DNA of 18,153 nt from Actinomycetes bacterium (lineage in GTDB: Bacteria > Actinomycetota > Actinomycetes > Actinomycetales > Microbacteriaceae), in NCBI GenBank assembly GCA_023450335.1, contig JAEXHA010000028.1, positions 1 through 18,153 on the forward strand, in the 5' to 3' direction. This document shows positions 7,099 through 14,225 of the stretch, piece by piece. A program made the position numbers and the translations under genes. Numbering within the stretch: position 1 is the stretch's first letter; the number at the start of each line of letters is the position of its first letter. A model generated the notes under the pieces. The model was not told the origin of the DNA. It saw only the letters and a list, made by a program, of their open reading frames with translations, and did no database searches.

Positions 7099-8363
7099 GG
7101 CGCGCAGGCCAGATGCAGCGCTCCCAGCAGCAGCGCCACCGCGAGCGCCGCTGTGAGCGGGGAGGTGGTCAGCACCAGCAGCATCACGATCGCGCTCAGT
7201 CCCATGAGCACGGCCGCGCCGATCCGACCGTCCGCGTGCGATGCGGGCGGCGTGGGCACCGACTCGAACCGGGCCAGCAGCACCGCGACCAGGGCCGTGC
7301 CCGCGAACGCGACGGCCAGCCACAGCGGCCTGCCCAGCCACCACCCGACGCTGCCGGGTTCGGGCAGCGCGACATCGGTCATCAATGCGAAGACGGCGCA
7401 GGAACCTGCCATCGCCAGCAGCACCGGCATGTGCCAGAGGTAGATCGTCATGGTGCGTCGCGTGACGAAGTCGGTGATGGCGGCCACCCGCGGCCGGGCG
7501 CTGAACCGGCGCAGCCGGTCGCGGTGCAGGGAGAGCAGGCTCGTGTGTGCGACACCCACCAGCAGCAGCGCGGCGGTCGGCGGATTGATGTTCGCGATCA
7601 GGTCGGGCGAGTACGTGCCCGACACCCACGTGGCGATCAGGGTCACGACCGCCGCGACCCCCGCGGTCTGACGCACGCGCACCGGGAGACGGTCGATGGT
7701 GCCGTCGGCGACGAAGAACCCGAGTTGCTGCAGAGCGAGCCATACGAACGCGAGGTTGAGGAAGCCGATGCCGGCGATACCCGTCTCCGCGCGCACCATG
7801 TCGACGGCGATCGCGGCTGCCGTCAGCGCCGCGATCACGCTCAGCGGCGCGCGTTCGTGAGCGGCGGCCAGCAGCGGCAGCAGCGCCTGGCACAGCAGGA
7901 AGACCCCCAAGAACCACAGCGGCTGGCCGTACCGGAACCCGGCGACGTCGACGAGGTCGGTCGGGACGCCCACGACCAGCAGCGCCGTCAGCATGACCCC
8001 GACCGCGCCGATGGTGACCACTGCCGGGCGGACGAGCCGGTGCAGACGCGCGGCGACGAAACCGCCGGCCCCGCCGCCCCGCGCGCGGTGGCGCCGATAG
8101 GCGAGCAGGCCGGAGAACCCGCCGATCACGAAGAACAGCGGCATGACCTGGAGGATCCAGCTCAGCGGAGCGATCCATGCTGTCCCGTCGGCGGCGTTCG
8201 CGAAGATCGGCTGGCCGTCGGCGACGGTGACGCCCACCATCATCGCGTGCAGCAGCACCACCCCTGCCACACACAACGCCCGCACGAAGTCGATGCCGGT
8301 GTCGCGCGTCGATGCGCTGCGGACGGGTGTCGTGACGCGCGGGTGCGCGTGAATGGTCGCCAT
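7023..8363 (-). CDS. Acyltransferase-3 family membrane protein
   Basis: A 446-aa polytopic membrane protein of the acyltransferase-3 family, whose members O-acylate cell-surface polysaccharides, peptidoglycan or lipids. The signature region is DFVRALCVAGVVLLHA (residues 24-39), with the family's conserved Arg and His, followed by PLFFVIGGFSGLLAYRR. About ten hydrophobic helices follow, with a conserved RTMTIYLWHMPVLL late in the protein. The ATG at 8363 is chosen because GAGGAGG lies seven bases upstream; a longer start adds 19 residues without support. The final ~25 residues (arginine/serine-rich) are read from DNA that also encodes the conserved end of the GyrI-like protein, so this tail is probably not functional. 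Acyl donor and acceptor unknown. Confidence 0.88.
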   Translation of the reverse strand: MATIHAHPRVTTPVRSASTRDTGIDFVRALCVAGVVLLHAMMVGVTVADGQPIFANAADGTAWIAPLSWILQVMPLFFVIGGFSGLLAYRRHRARGGGAGGFVAARLHRLVRPAVVTIGAVGVMLTALLVVGVPTDLVDVAGFRYGQPLWFLGVFLLCQALLPLLAAAHERAPLSVIAALTAAAIAVDMVRAETGIAGIGFLNLAFVWLALQQLGFFVADGTIDRLPVRVRQTAGVAAVVTLIATWVSGTYSPDLIANINPPTAALLLVGVAHTSLLSLHRDRLRRFSARPRVAAITDFVTRRTMTIYLWHMPVLLAMAGSCAVFALMTDVALPEPGSVGWWLGRPLWLAVAFAGTALVAVLLARFESVPTPPASHADGRIGAAVLMGLSAIVMLLVLTTSPLTAALAVALLLGALHLACAPQAGATGWRSIVRSRSGAVRRASLR

Positions 8364-8392
8364 GGGCTGTCCTCCTCGGTCATCTGCCGATG

Positions 8393-8420
8393 AGGTTAGG
8401 GACGTGGCGGAGGCCGCCAC
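8393..8420 (-). promoter_or_regulatory. Acyltransferase promoter with overlapping 17-bp palindrome
   Basis: On the minus strand TAACCT (8398 to 8393) fits TANNNT and is 29 bp before the acyltransferase ATG. A perfect inverted repeat, GTGGCGG-agg-CCGCCAC (8404-8420), covers the position where the -35 would lie. It could be an operator for the acyltransferase gene or the last part of the upstream operon's terminator region. The promoter is inferred; the symmetry is seen. Confidence 0.45.
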
Positions 8421-8430
8421 ATCACCCGAC

Positions 8431-8458
8431 GGGGTCTACCTGACCCCTACCCAGGGGT
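8431..8458 (-). terminator. Two mutually exclusive hairpins downstream of the response regulator
   Basis: Two perfect stems share the same strand segment. ACCCCT-accc-AGGGGT occupies 8443-8458 and GGGGTC-tacct-GACCCC occupies 8431-8447. In RNA from the DedA/kinase/regulator operon the first forms first and excludes the second. The nearest is 13 bp past the response-regulator stop. There is no U-tract. Terminator or alternative-structure attenuator is the likely reading. Confidence 0.45.
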
Positions 8459-8471
8459 GAGACGGGCGGGG

Positions 8472-9137
8472 TCAGGCCGGTTCGACCAGCCCGGTGTCAT
8501 AGGCGAAGATGACCGCCTGCACGCGGTCGCGGGCCCCGATCTTGGCGAGGATCTTGCCGACGTGGGTCTTGACGGTCTGCTCGGCGATGAACAGGTCGCC
8601 GGCGATCTCGCCGTTGGAGCGACCCTGCCCGATGCGCACGAGCACCTCGCGCTCGCGCTCGGTGAGTTCGGCCAGGCGTCCGGCCCCGGCGGCGATGCGC
8701 GGCTTCTGCGTGGCGAACTGTGCGATCAGCCGCCGCGTCACGCTGGGCGCCAGCAAGGCGTCGCCGGCGGCGATCACGCGCACGGCGTGCACGAGTTCCT
8801 CGGGAAGGGCGTCCTTGAGCAGGAACCCGCTGGCGCCGGCCTCCAACGCGTCGTAGACGTAGTCATCGATGTCGAAGGTCGTGAGCATGAGGATCCGCGG
8901 AACCTTGGCCGCCGGGTACGTCGGGCCCAGGATGCGCCGCGTCGCCTGGATGCCGTCCAGCTCCGGCATCCGCACGTCCATCAGGATGACGTCCGGGTCC
9001 AGCCGCGCAGCCAGTGCGACCGCTTCGGCGCCGTCGGCGGCCTGGCCGGTGACCCGGATGCCGTCGTGCGCATCGAGCAGCGCCGCGAATCCGGCGCGCA
9101 CCATCGCCTGGTCGTCCGCGATGAGCACCTCGATCAC
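8472..9137 (-). CDS. NarL/LuxR-family response regulator
   Basis: A 221-aa two-component response regulator that activates or represses genes after phosphorylation by the kinase encoded just upstream. The receiver domain spans residues 1-120, with the acidic pair ADD (7-9), phospho-acceptor Asp54 in LMDVRMPELDG, Thr86 in MLTTFD and Lys108 in FLLKD. The C-terminal GerE/LuxR-type helix-turn-helix begins at LTEREREVLV (159-168), with the recognition region SNGEIAGDLFIAEQTVKTHV. The GTG at 9137 starts the receiver core directly (VIEVLIADD) and has AGGAG five bases before it. The kinase stop is 11 bp upstream, so the two are co-transcribed. Targets are not identifiable, though the acyltransferase gene downstream is one candidate. 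Confidence 0.95.
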   Translation of the reverse strand: MIEVLIADDQAMVRAGFAALLDAHDGIRVTGQAADGAEAVALAARLDPDVILMDVRMPELDGIQATRRILGPTYPAAKVPRILMLTTFDIDDYVYDALEAGASGFLLKDALPEELVHAVRVIAAGDALLAPSVTRRLIAQFATQKPRIAAGAGRLAELTEREREVLVRIGQGRSNGEIAGDLFIAEQTVKTHVGKILAKIGARDRVQAVIFAYDTGLVEPA

Positions 9138-9148
9138 GGCAGCTCCTG

Positions 9149-10315
9149 TCAGCTCCAGGGGAGTACGGCGGTGACCGTCCACCCGCCTGCCGGGTCGGCA
9201 CCGGCGTCCAGCGTACCGTCGAGCAGCGCGGCACGCTCACGCATGCCCTGCAGGCCGTGGCCGGCTCCCTGCGTGGATGCCGCGTCGGCGGCGTCGTTGT
9301 GGATGCGCAGGCGCACGGCGGCGTCATCACCGCGCACCGAGACGCTGACGGCGGCACCGGGCGCGTGGCGCACGGCGTTGCTCAGGGCCTCCTGCACGAT
9401 GCGGAACGCGGCGATCTGCACCGCGGTGGGGATCTGGCGGACCTCGGCGAGGATGAGCTCGAGCCCGACCTGCACCCCGGCGCGACGGACGCTGTCGACC
9501 AGCCCCGGAATGTCCTCGATGCCTTGCTGCGGCGCGAGCTCGGCGGACTGATCCTCGGTGCGCAGCACGCCCAGCAGGCGGCGCATCTCGGTGAGCGATT
9601 CGCGGGCCGTGGCGGCAAGGGCGTCGAACTCGGCCGTGGCGGCATCGGGCAGCTCGGGCAGGCGGTAGCGCGCCGTCGAGGCCTGCACCTGGATGACCGA
9701 CATGCTGTGCGCCACGACGTCGTGCAGCTCGCGGGCGATGCGCGCCCGCTCTTCGACCTGCACGCGTCGCGCCTGCTCGGTCGCCGACACCTCACGTGCG
9801 CGCGTGAGCTCTTCGCCCACGCGCAGCCGCCCGGCCGCCAGGACGGTCACCAGGTACACGCCCGCGGACACGGCCGCGATCACGATGAGGTCGGCGGTCA
9901 CCGCGTTCGCACTGGCTGCCGTGGGGCGAACGAGCACGGCGCCCAGCGATGCCGCCAGGATCACGAGGTAGGCGACCAGGCCCAGACGCCAGCGATGGAA
10001 GAAGGTGACCACGGCTACGAGGACGGCGAAGACGATCATCGCCGGCACCGACCACGGCCACGGCAGCGCCTCGACCCCGGCCACCGGCAGCGCGAACGCG
10101 GCGACGGCGAACATCGCGATGGCCACGCGCGGGTGGGTGAGTGCCAGGACGGGGGCAGCGCACAGCGCCCCGCCGAGCAAGAACGCGAGGGCGAGGTGCA
10201 CCCCGTATCCGGCGGAGTGGATCGGTACGAGCACGGCGAACGGGGCGATGACCGCGGGAAGGATCACCGCAAGTGCGACCTTCTGCGGGGCGAGGCGCCG
10301 GAGGGAGGAGGCCAT
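9149..10315 (-). CDS. Sensor histidine kinase, NarL/DesK type (HisKA_3)
   Basis: A 388-aa membrane histidine kinase pairing with the downstream response regulator. Four to six hydrophobic helices occupy residues ~15-160 with short loops and no large extracellular domain, so it probably senses a membrane-borne or membrane-perturbing signal. A linker follows, then the HisKA_3 dimerisation helix with the H-box RIARELHDVVAHSMSV (phospho-His about 198). The HATPase domain shows N-box EALSNAVRHA (~309-318) and G-box GAGHGLQGMRERAALLDG (~350-367). I prefer the ATG at 10315 because GGGAGG lies nine bases upstream. An ATG at 10324 (three residues longer) overlaps the dedA stop as ATGA but has GGAGG directly abutting it. 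Confidence 0.93.
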   Translation of the reverse strand: MASSLRRLAPQKVALAVILPAVIAPFAVLVPIHSAGYGVHLALAFLLGGALCAAPVLALTHPRVAIAMFAVAAFALPVAGVEALPWPWSVPAMIVFAVLVAVVTFFHRWRLGLVAYLVILAASLGAVLVRPTAASANAVTADLIVIAAVSAGVYLVTVLAAGRLRVGEELTRAREVSATEQARRVQVEERARIARELHDVVAHSMSVIQVQASTARYRLPELPDAATAEFDALAATARESLTEMRRLLGVLRTEDQSAELAPQQGIEDIPGLVDSVRRAGVQVGLELILAEVRQIPTAVQIAAFRIVQEALSNAVRHAPGAAVSVSVRGDDAAVRLRIHNDAADAASTQGAGHGLQGMRERAALLDGTLDAGADPAGGWTVTAVLPWS

Positions 10316-10320
10316 GGGTG

Positions 10321-10983
10321 TCATCCTCCCACCCGCATATCGTGCAGCTCGCGCTCGACCTCGGCCTCGAGCGGGACCGACGCGGCCGCGGTGCGACGGC
10401 GCCGCGCGGCGGCCACGCGGTCGATGACCACGCCGATCACGAGTGCCACCGCGATGCCCACCCCTGCGCTCAGCAGAGGCTGCTGGGCGAACCAGTGCCC
10501 GGCGATCAGGCCGACGGCGACGCCGTAGGCCGCCCACGACGCGGCCGCCACGATGCTCAGCGGCAGGAAGCGGCGCCACGGGTAGGCGAGAGCCCCGGCC
10601 GACATGTTCACCGCGACGCGCCCCACCGGGATGTAGCGGGCGCCGACGATGAGCGGCGCACCGCGGCGCTGCAGGCCCGCTGCGGCCGCCGCGAACGCCG
10701 CGGCCACGCGCGGTCGCCGCATCCAGGCGAAGCGGGTCGTTCCCAGACCCCGTCCCAGGGCATAGGCGATGTTGTCGCCGATGAGGGCGCCCACCGCCGC
10801 GACGGCGGCCAGGGCGATGATGCCGAGGTCACCCGTGGTCGCGGCCACGGCCGCAGCGGCCACCAGCACCGTCTCGCTGGGCACGGGCGGGAAGAAGCCG
10901 TCGATGACCGCGACGGCGAACATCACGATGTACAGCCAGGGAGAGGCGACAGCCTGCACGATGAGCTCATTGACCATGTCCAC
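10321..10983 (-). CDS. DedA-family membrane protein
   Basis: A 220-aa polytopic membrane protein of the DedA/SNARE-associated family. Members recycle undecaprenyl phosphate or other lipids across the membrane and influence antimicrobial-peptide resistance. Family features are VIDGFFPPVPSETVLV near residues 23-38, the GDNIAYALGRGLG segment, the conserved Arg-containing ARYIPVGRVAVNMSAG motif (~128-143) and PWRRFLPLS. The tail after the last helix is basic, then acidic. The GTG at 10983 is chosen because a TATCGT -10 lies exactly six bases upstream, predicting a leaderless mRNA. The ATG two codons later (10977) is the alternative, and a 12-residue longer form has no support. It is the first gene of an operon with the kinase and regulator; its stop overlaps a kinase ATG. 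Confidence 0.9.
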   Translation of the reverse strand: MDMVNELIVQAVASPWLYIVMFAVAVIDGFFPPVPSETVLVAAAAVAATTGDLGIIALAAVAAVGALIGDNIAYALGRGLGTTRFAWMRRPRVAAAFAAAAAGLQRRGAPLIVGARYIPVGRVAVNMSAGALAYPWRRFLPLSIVAAASWAAYGVAVGLIAGHWFAQQPLLSAGVGIAVALVIGVVIDRVAAARRRRTAAASVPLEAEVERELHDMRVGG

Positions 10984-10989
10984 CCGATG

Positions 10990-10995
10990 ACGATA
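10990..10995 (-). promoter_or_regulatory. Candidate -10 for the dedA/kinase/regulator operon
   Basis: TATCGT on the minus strand fits TANNNT and is followed by six bases and then the GTG at 10983, so transcription would begin at the start codon. No clear -35 was recognised 16-18 bp upstream. Confidence 0.4.
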
Positions 10996-11089
10996 AGAAC
11001 CCGGTGCCGTGGTCCACATCCCTCTGCGGTATCGACCCGGTCATACTGCAGGGGGGTCTTCGGCGGAGTCCGTACGCGGGCGGCCGACC

Positions 11090-11095
11090 TATAAT
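11090..11095 (+). promoter_or_regulatory. Perfect TATAAT -10 for the ABC-F gene
   Basis: A perfect TATAAT stands out in very GC-rich DNA, 50 bp before the ABC-F start codon, and predicts a start of transcription near 11102 with a leader of about 44 nt. No TTGACA-like -35 is visible, nor the AT-rich block above the -35 that marks WhiB7-dependent promoters in mycobacteria. Confidence 0.6.
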
Positions 11096-11096
11096 G

Positions 11097-11121
11097 GGAG
11101 GCTGGCCGCTCGGCCGCCTCC
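11097..11121 (+). repeat. Inverted repeat across the ABC-F transcription start
   Basis: GGAGGC and GCCTCC arms (11097-11102 and 11116-11121) enclose a second pair, GGCC-gctc-GGCC (11104-11115), with one unpaired T. The left arm touches the -10 hexamer, so most of it would not be in the transcript. It is therefore more likely an operator than an RNA hairpin. The symmetry is seen; the role is inferred. Confidence 0.4.
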
Positions 11122-11130
11122 ACTACACCA

Positions 11131-11142
11131 GAACGGACGTTC
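11131..11142 (+). promoter_or_regulatory. LexA-like palindrome before the ABC-F start
   Basis: GAACGGACGTTC reads GAAC-N4-GTTC, the core of the Gram-positive/actinobacterial SOS box, and the next base (G) also fits on the right side. It ends 3 bp before the GTG start. In mRNA it could fold only as a 4-bp stem near the start codon. LexA binding is a guess from the motif alone. Confidence 0.35.
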
Positions 11143-11145
11143 GCT

Positions 11146-12744
11146 GTGCTCGCCGTGCACGACCTCGAGATCCGCGTGGGCGCACGCACGCTCATGTCGG
11201 ACGTGTCGTTCCGTGTGTCCGGTGGCGACAAGATCGGGCTGGTGGGTCGCAACGGCGCGGGCAAGACGACGCTGACCAAGGTGCTCGCCGGCGAACTGCT
11301 GCCCTCCGACGGCCGCGTCGACCGCAGTGGTGAGCTGGGCTACCTGCCGCAGGACCCCCGTTCGGGTGACCCGGAGATGCTGGCCCGCACCCGCATCCTC
11401 GACGCGCGGGGGCTGGGCACGCTGGCCCTGGGCATGCATGAGGCTTCGCAGCTCATGGCCGACGACGACGACGCCGTCGCCGCGAAGGCCATGAAGCGCT
11501 ACGGCAACCTCACTGAGAGGTTCGAGGCGCTCGGCGGCTACGCGGCAGAGGCGGAGGCCGCCTCCATCGCCCACAACCTGTCGCTGCCCGATCGCATCCT
11601 CGACCAGCCGCTGAAGACACTGTCGGGTGGTCAGCGCCGTCGCATCGAACTGGCACGCATCCTGTTCTCCGACGCGCAGACGATGATCCTCGACGAGCCC
11701 ACCAACCACCTCGATGCCGACAGTGTCGTGTGGCTGCGGGAGTTCCTCAAGAGCTACAAGGGCGGCCTCATCGTCATCAGCCACGACGTCGAGCTGGTGG
11801 GCGAGACCGTCAACCGCGTGTTCTACCTCGACGCGATGCGCCAGGTCATCGACGTGTACAACATGAATTGGAAGAACTACCTGCGCCAGCGGGTGGCCGA
11901 CGAGGAGCGCCGCAAGAAGGAGCGCGCCAACGTCGAGAAGAAGGCGACCGCGCTGCAGCTGCAGGCGGCCCGGTTCGGCGCCAAGGCCTCCAAGGCCGCC
12001 GCCGCACATCAGATGGTCGCGCGCGCCGAGAAGATGCTGTCCGGGCTCGAGGAGGTCCGCCAGACCGACCGGGTCGCCAAGCTCCGCTTCCCCAAGCCCG
12101 CGCCGTGCGGCAAGACGCCGCTCATGGCGAAGAACCTGTCGAAGTCGTACGGGTCGCTGGAGATCTTCACCGACGTCGACCTCGCGATCGACCGCGGCTC
12201 GAAGGTCGTCGTGCTGGGGCTCAACGGCGCCGGCAAGACGACGCTGCTGCGCATTCTCGCCGGTGTCGACCAGGCCGACACCGGGGTCATCGAACCCGGT
12301 CATGGCCTCAAGATCGGCTACTACGCGCAGGAGCACGAGAACCTCGACGTCGATCGTTCGGTGCTGGACAACATGATGTCGGCGGCGCCCGACATCACCG
12401 CCACCGAAGCGCGCAAGGTGCTCGGTTCGTTCCTGTTCACCGGTGACGACGTGCTCAAGCCGGCCGGTGTGCTCTCGGGCGGGGAGAAGACCCGGCTGTC
12501 GCTGGCCACCCTCGTGGTGTCCTCGGCCAACATGCTGCTTCTGGATGAGCCCACCAACAACCTCGACCCCGCCAGCCGCGAGGAGATCCTCGACGCACTC
12601 GCGCACTACGAGGGTGCGGTCGTGCTCGTTTCGCACGATGAGGGCGCCGTGCAGTCACTCAACCCGGAGCGCGTGCTGATCCTGCCCGACGGTGTCGAAG
12701 ACATCTGGGGCCGCGACTACGTCGACCTGATCGCGCTGGCCTGA
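11146..12744 (+). CDS. ABC-F family ATPase, Rv1473-like (ribosome-associated)
   Basis: A 532-aa soluble protein with two fused ABC domains and no membrane segment. ABC-F proteins bind the ribosomal E site and either tune translation or dislodge antibiotics. Domain 1 has Walker A GRNGAGKT (34-41), signature LSGGQRRR (159-166) and Walker B ILDEPTNHLD (181-190). The charged interdomain linker, which in this family reaches toward P-site tRNA, spans about 240-310. Domain 2 has GLNGAGKT (358-365), LSGGEKTR (443-450) and LLLDEPTNNLD (464-474). Sequence recalled from M. tuberculosis Rv1473 aligns along its whole length, including the N-terminus, which supports the GTG start at 11146. Rv1473 is reported as WhiB7-regulated and linked to macrolide tolerance; whether this protein protects ribosomes is unknown. 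Confidence 0.94.
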   Translation: MLAVHDLEIRVGARTLMSDVSFRVSGGDKIGLVGRNGAGKTTLTKVLAGELLPSDGRVDRSGELGYLPQDPRSGDPEMLARTRILDARGLGTLALGMHEASQLMADDDDAVAAKAMKRYGNLTERFEALGGYAAEAEAASIAHNLSLPDRILDQPLKTLSGGQRRRIELARILFSDAQTMILDEPTNHLDADSVVWLREFLKSYKGGLIVISHDVELVGETVNRVFYLDAMRQVIDVYNMNWKNYLRQRVADEERRKKERANVEKKATALQLQAARFGAKASKAAAAHQMVARAEKMLSGLEEVRQTDRVAKLRFPKPAPCGKTPLMAKNLSKSYGSLEIFTDVDLAIDRGSKVVVLGLNGAGKTTLLRILAGVDQADTGVIEPGHGLKIGYYAQEHENLDVDRSVLDNMMSAAPDITATEARKVLGSFLFTGDDVLKPAGVLSGGEKTRLSLATLVVSSANMLLLDEPTNNLDPASREEILDALAHYEGAVVLVSHDEGAVQSLNPERVLILPDGVEDIWGRDYVDLIALA

Positions 12745-12750
12745 CGGTGG

Positions 12751-12785
12751 GGCCCGGCGTGCGTCGCCGCCCATCGCACGCGGCC
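12751..12785. terminator. Hairpin between convergent ABC-F and SURF1 genes
   Basis: GCGTGCG (12757-12763) and CGCACGC (12775-12781) form a perfect 7-bp stem with an 11-base loop. An outer GGCC/GGCC pair (12751-12754 and 12782-12785) extends it past a small bulge. It fills the 44-bp gap between the two stops and could serve both directions. No T-tract. Confidence 0.5.
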
Positions 12786-12788
12786 GGA

Positions 12789-13613
12789 TCAGCGCCCGGC
12801 TGAGTCCAGGAGCGCGTCCTCTTCCTCCATGTCGCGGTCGCGGCGCCGGCGGGCCGATGCTGCGACGGCACGCTCCTCGGCGTCTTCCTTGCGGTGACGC
12901 AGTTCGGTGCGGATCATGTACCAGATGAACGCGAACCCCATGATCGCGAACAGGATCCACTGGATCGCGTACGACAGGTGCGGGCCCGGATCCTCGGACG
13001 GCGGCGTGGGTGCCGAAGGCCGAGCCGGTGGCGCAGGGTCCTCCGAGACGAGCAATCCATAGGCACCCGTGATGGCACCGGGCTCACCGATCGCCTCGGC
13101 GATGGCCGGGAGGTTGATCGTGGGCACCTGGCCCTCGGGCGCCGAGCGACCCGAACGGGGAGCAGGCTCGCCGGGCTGCAGTCGCGCGACGACGGTCACC
13201 TCGCCGGCGGGCGCGGCCGGGATCACGTCCGGATCCGGCTGATCCTGGCCCGGCGGCACCCAGCCCCGGTTGACGATGAACACACGTCCGTCGTCGGTGC
13301 GCAGCGGCACCAGCACCTCGAAGGCGCTCGTGCCGCCATGCGGACGGTTGCGCACGAGCAGCTGCCGGTCGGTGAGGTACTCGCCGGTGAGGATGACGGG
13401 ATGCCAGGTGTCCCCGGCATCCAACTCGCCCTCGGGCAGCAGGTCGGCGAGCGGAACCGCCTCGGCGTCGTAGTTGTCGGCGACGAGTTGGAGCTGGGCG
13501 TTGCGCTCGGCGCTGCGTTCGAACTGCCAGTTCGACAGGAACCCGCACGCGATCGCGAACACGACGGCGACGGCCAGATATCCCGCCCAGCGGGTGAGGT
13601 TCTTGCGGATCAT
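12789..13613 (-). CDS. SURF1 family cytochrome c oxidase assembly protein
   Basis: A 274-aa membrane protein of the SURF1 (Shy1) family, which helps assemble the heme a-containing cytochrome c oxidase. It has the usual layout: an N-terminal TM helix (about residues 9-28) directly followed by NWQFERSAERN, an extracytoplasmic domain with VRNRPHGGTSAFEVLVPLRT and VFIVNRGWVPPGQ (family-typical), and a second TM helix (SYAIQWILFAIMGFAFIWYMI, about 213-234). The C-terminal ~40-residue tail is highly charged. A Pro-rich stretch precedes TM2. The ATG at 13613 overlaps the stop of the upstream 66-aa gene by 4 bp (ATGA). No oxidase subunit genes are in the window. Confidence 0.93.
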   Translation of the reverse strand: MIRKNLTRWAGYLAVAVVFAIACGFLSNWQFERSAERNAQLQLVADNYDAEAVPLADLLPEGELDAGDTWHPVILTGEYLTDRQLLVRNRPHGGTSAFEVLVPLRTDDGRVFIVNRGWVPPGQDQPDPDVIPAAPAGEVTVVARLQPGEPAPRSGRSAPEGQVPTINLPAIAEAIGEPGAITGAYGLLVSEDPAPPARPSAPTPPSEDPGPHLSYAIQWILFAIMGFAFIWYMIRTELRHRKEDAEERAVAASARRRRDRDMEEEDALLDSAGR

Positions 13614-13810
13614 GCGTCGGTGGGTCCGAACCGCTCGACGGTCACGGGAAACTCGCGTGCTGCGAGGTAGTCGCGCAGGTAGCCGACGTGGTCGTCGCAT
13701 GCGAGCCAGATCTTGCGACGGTCGACCGTGTGGATGCGGGGGTTGCGCCAGACGACCTGCCAGCGCGCGTCGGATCGGCAGCCCGCGCGCGAGCAGATGT
13801 GCTCACTCAT
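13610..13810 (-). CDS. 66-aa conserved small protein with putative Cys/His zinc site
   Basis: A 66-aa soluble protein. I believe similar short proteins occur beside SURF1 in related actinobacteria, and that some databases label them 'acetone carboxylase', which seems unjustified at this size. Cys6 and Cys11 (CSRAGC) and Cys38 and His41 (CDDH) are spaced like a small zinc ribbon. Between them lies WQVVWRNPRIHTVDRRKIWLA, which looks like a beta-rich core. The ATG at 13810 lies inside the 3' end of the DUF3099 gene, with an 8-bp overlap ATGAGTGA, and its stop overlaps the SURF1 start. It is therefore translated as the middle cistron of a coupled trio. Function unknown; a metal-binding role in oxidase assembly is conceivable but not shown. 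Confidence 0.8.
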   Translation of the reverse strand: MSEHICSRAGCRSDARWQVVWRNPRIHTVDRRKIWLACDDHVGYLRDYLAAREFPVTVERFGPTDA

Positions 13811-14171
13811 CGCCGTCCGGTCGCCGCGCGTGCGTCTCTTCGATGCGGATCACGTGCGGGGCCTCCGGTTCCTCGCCGGATGCGGGCTGTGCCGGAGGCG
13901 CTGCCGGGAGGGCACGTTCGGGTGAGATCCGCTCGGCGCCGCCGCGCCCCGAGCTGACGTTGGCGACCACGACGGCGAGGTAGGGCAGGATGACCGCGCC
14001 GGCGGCGAACAGCCAGGTGTACCAGCCGTACGGGGTGACGACCACCATCAGCACGAAGCACGCGACGCGCACTGACATCATGACGAAGTACTTCGTCATG
14101 CGGGTGTGCGCCTCATCGCGCGGAGCGCGGGGGAGCGACGTCGCCGATTGCGGCGTATGGCTGGTCTTCAC
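13803..14171 (-). CDS. DUF3099 domain membrane protein
   Basis: A 122-aa actinobacterial protein of the DUF3099 family, function unknown. The N-terminal segment TPQSATSLPRAPRDEAHTR precedes two hydrophobic helices (about 40-56 and 62-80: YFVMMSVRVACFVLMVVV and WYTWLFAAGAVILPYLAVVVA), with a short PYG turn between them. The C-terminal ~40 residues are Pro/Glu-rich and probably disordered and cytoplasmic. The GTG at 14171 is chosen because the family includes the segment before the first helix; a GGAAGG lies three bases upstream and TACCCT, a TANNNT hexamer, nine bases upstream, so the leader would be only about three bases. The next gene starts within its last codons. Confidence 0.82.
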   Translation of the reverse strand: MKTSHTPQSATSLPRAPRDEAHTRMTKYFVMMSVRVACFVLMVVVTPYGWYTWLFAAGAVILPYLAVVVANVSSGRGGAERISPERALPAAPPAQPASGEEPEAPHVIRIEETHARRPDGDE

Positions 14172-14210
14172 GGTCCTTCCAGGGTACGCCTGCGGGCGCA
14201 CACCGGGGCG

Positions 14211-14225
14211 CGGCGTCAGGCGCCG
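14211..14225 (-). terminator. Hairpin with the DUF4190 stop in its loop
   Basis: CGGCG-tcagg-CGCCG forms a perfect 5-bp stem whose loop contains the stop codon of the DUF4190 gene. The DUF3099 start is about 40 bp further on. It may weaken read-through into the downstream genes. There is no T-tract. Confidence 0.3.

Noticed and set aside
11050..11095. WhiB7-type promoter upstream of the ABC-F gene
   Set aside because: The region above the -10 is GC-rich with no AT-rich block or -35 resembling known WhiB7 targets.
5454..13670. Long open frames antisense to genes, e.g. 5454-6482, 6720-8393, 9257-10528, 11089-12636 and 12894-13670
   Set aside because: Their translations are Arg/Gly/Asp/His-rich with no family resemblance and lie opposite well-recognised genes; long antisense frames are expected at this GC content.
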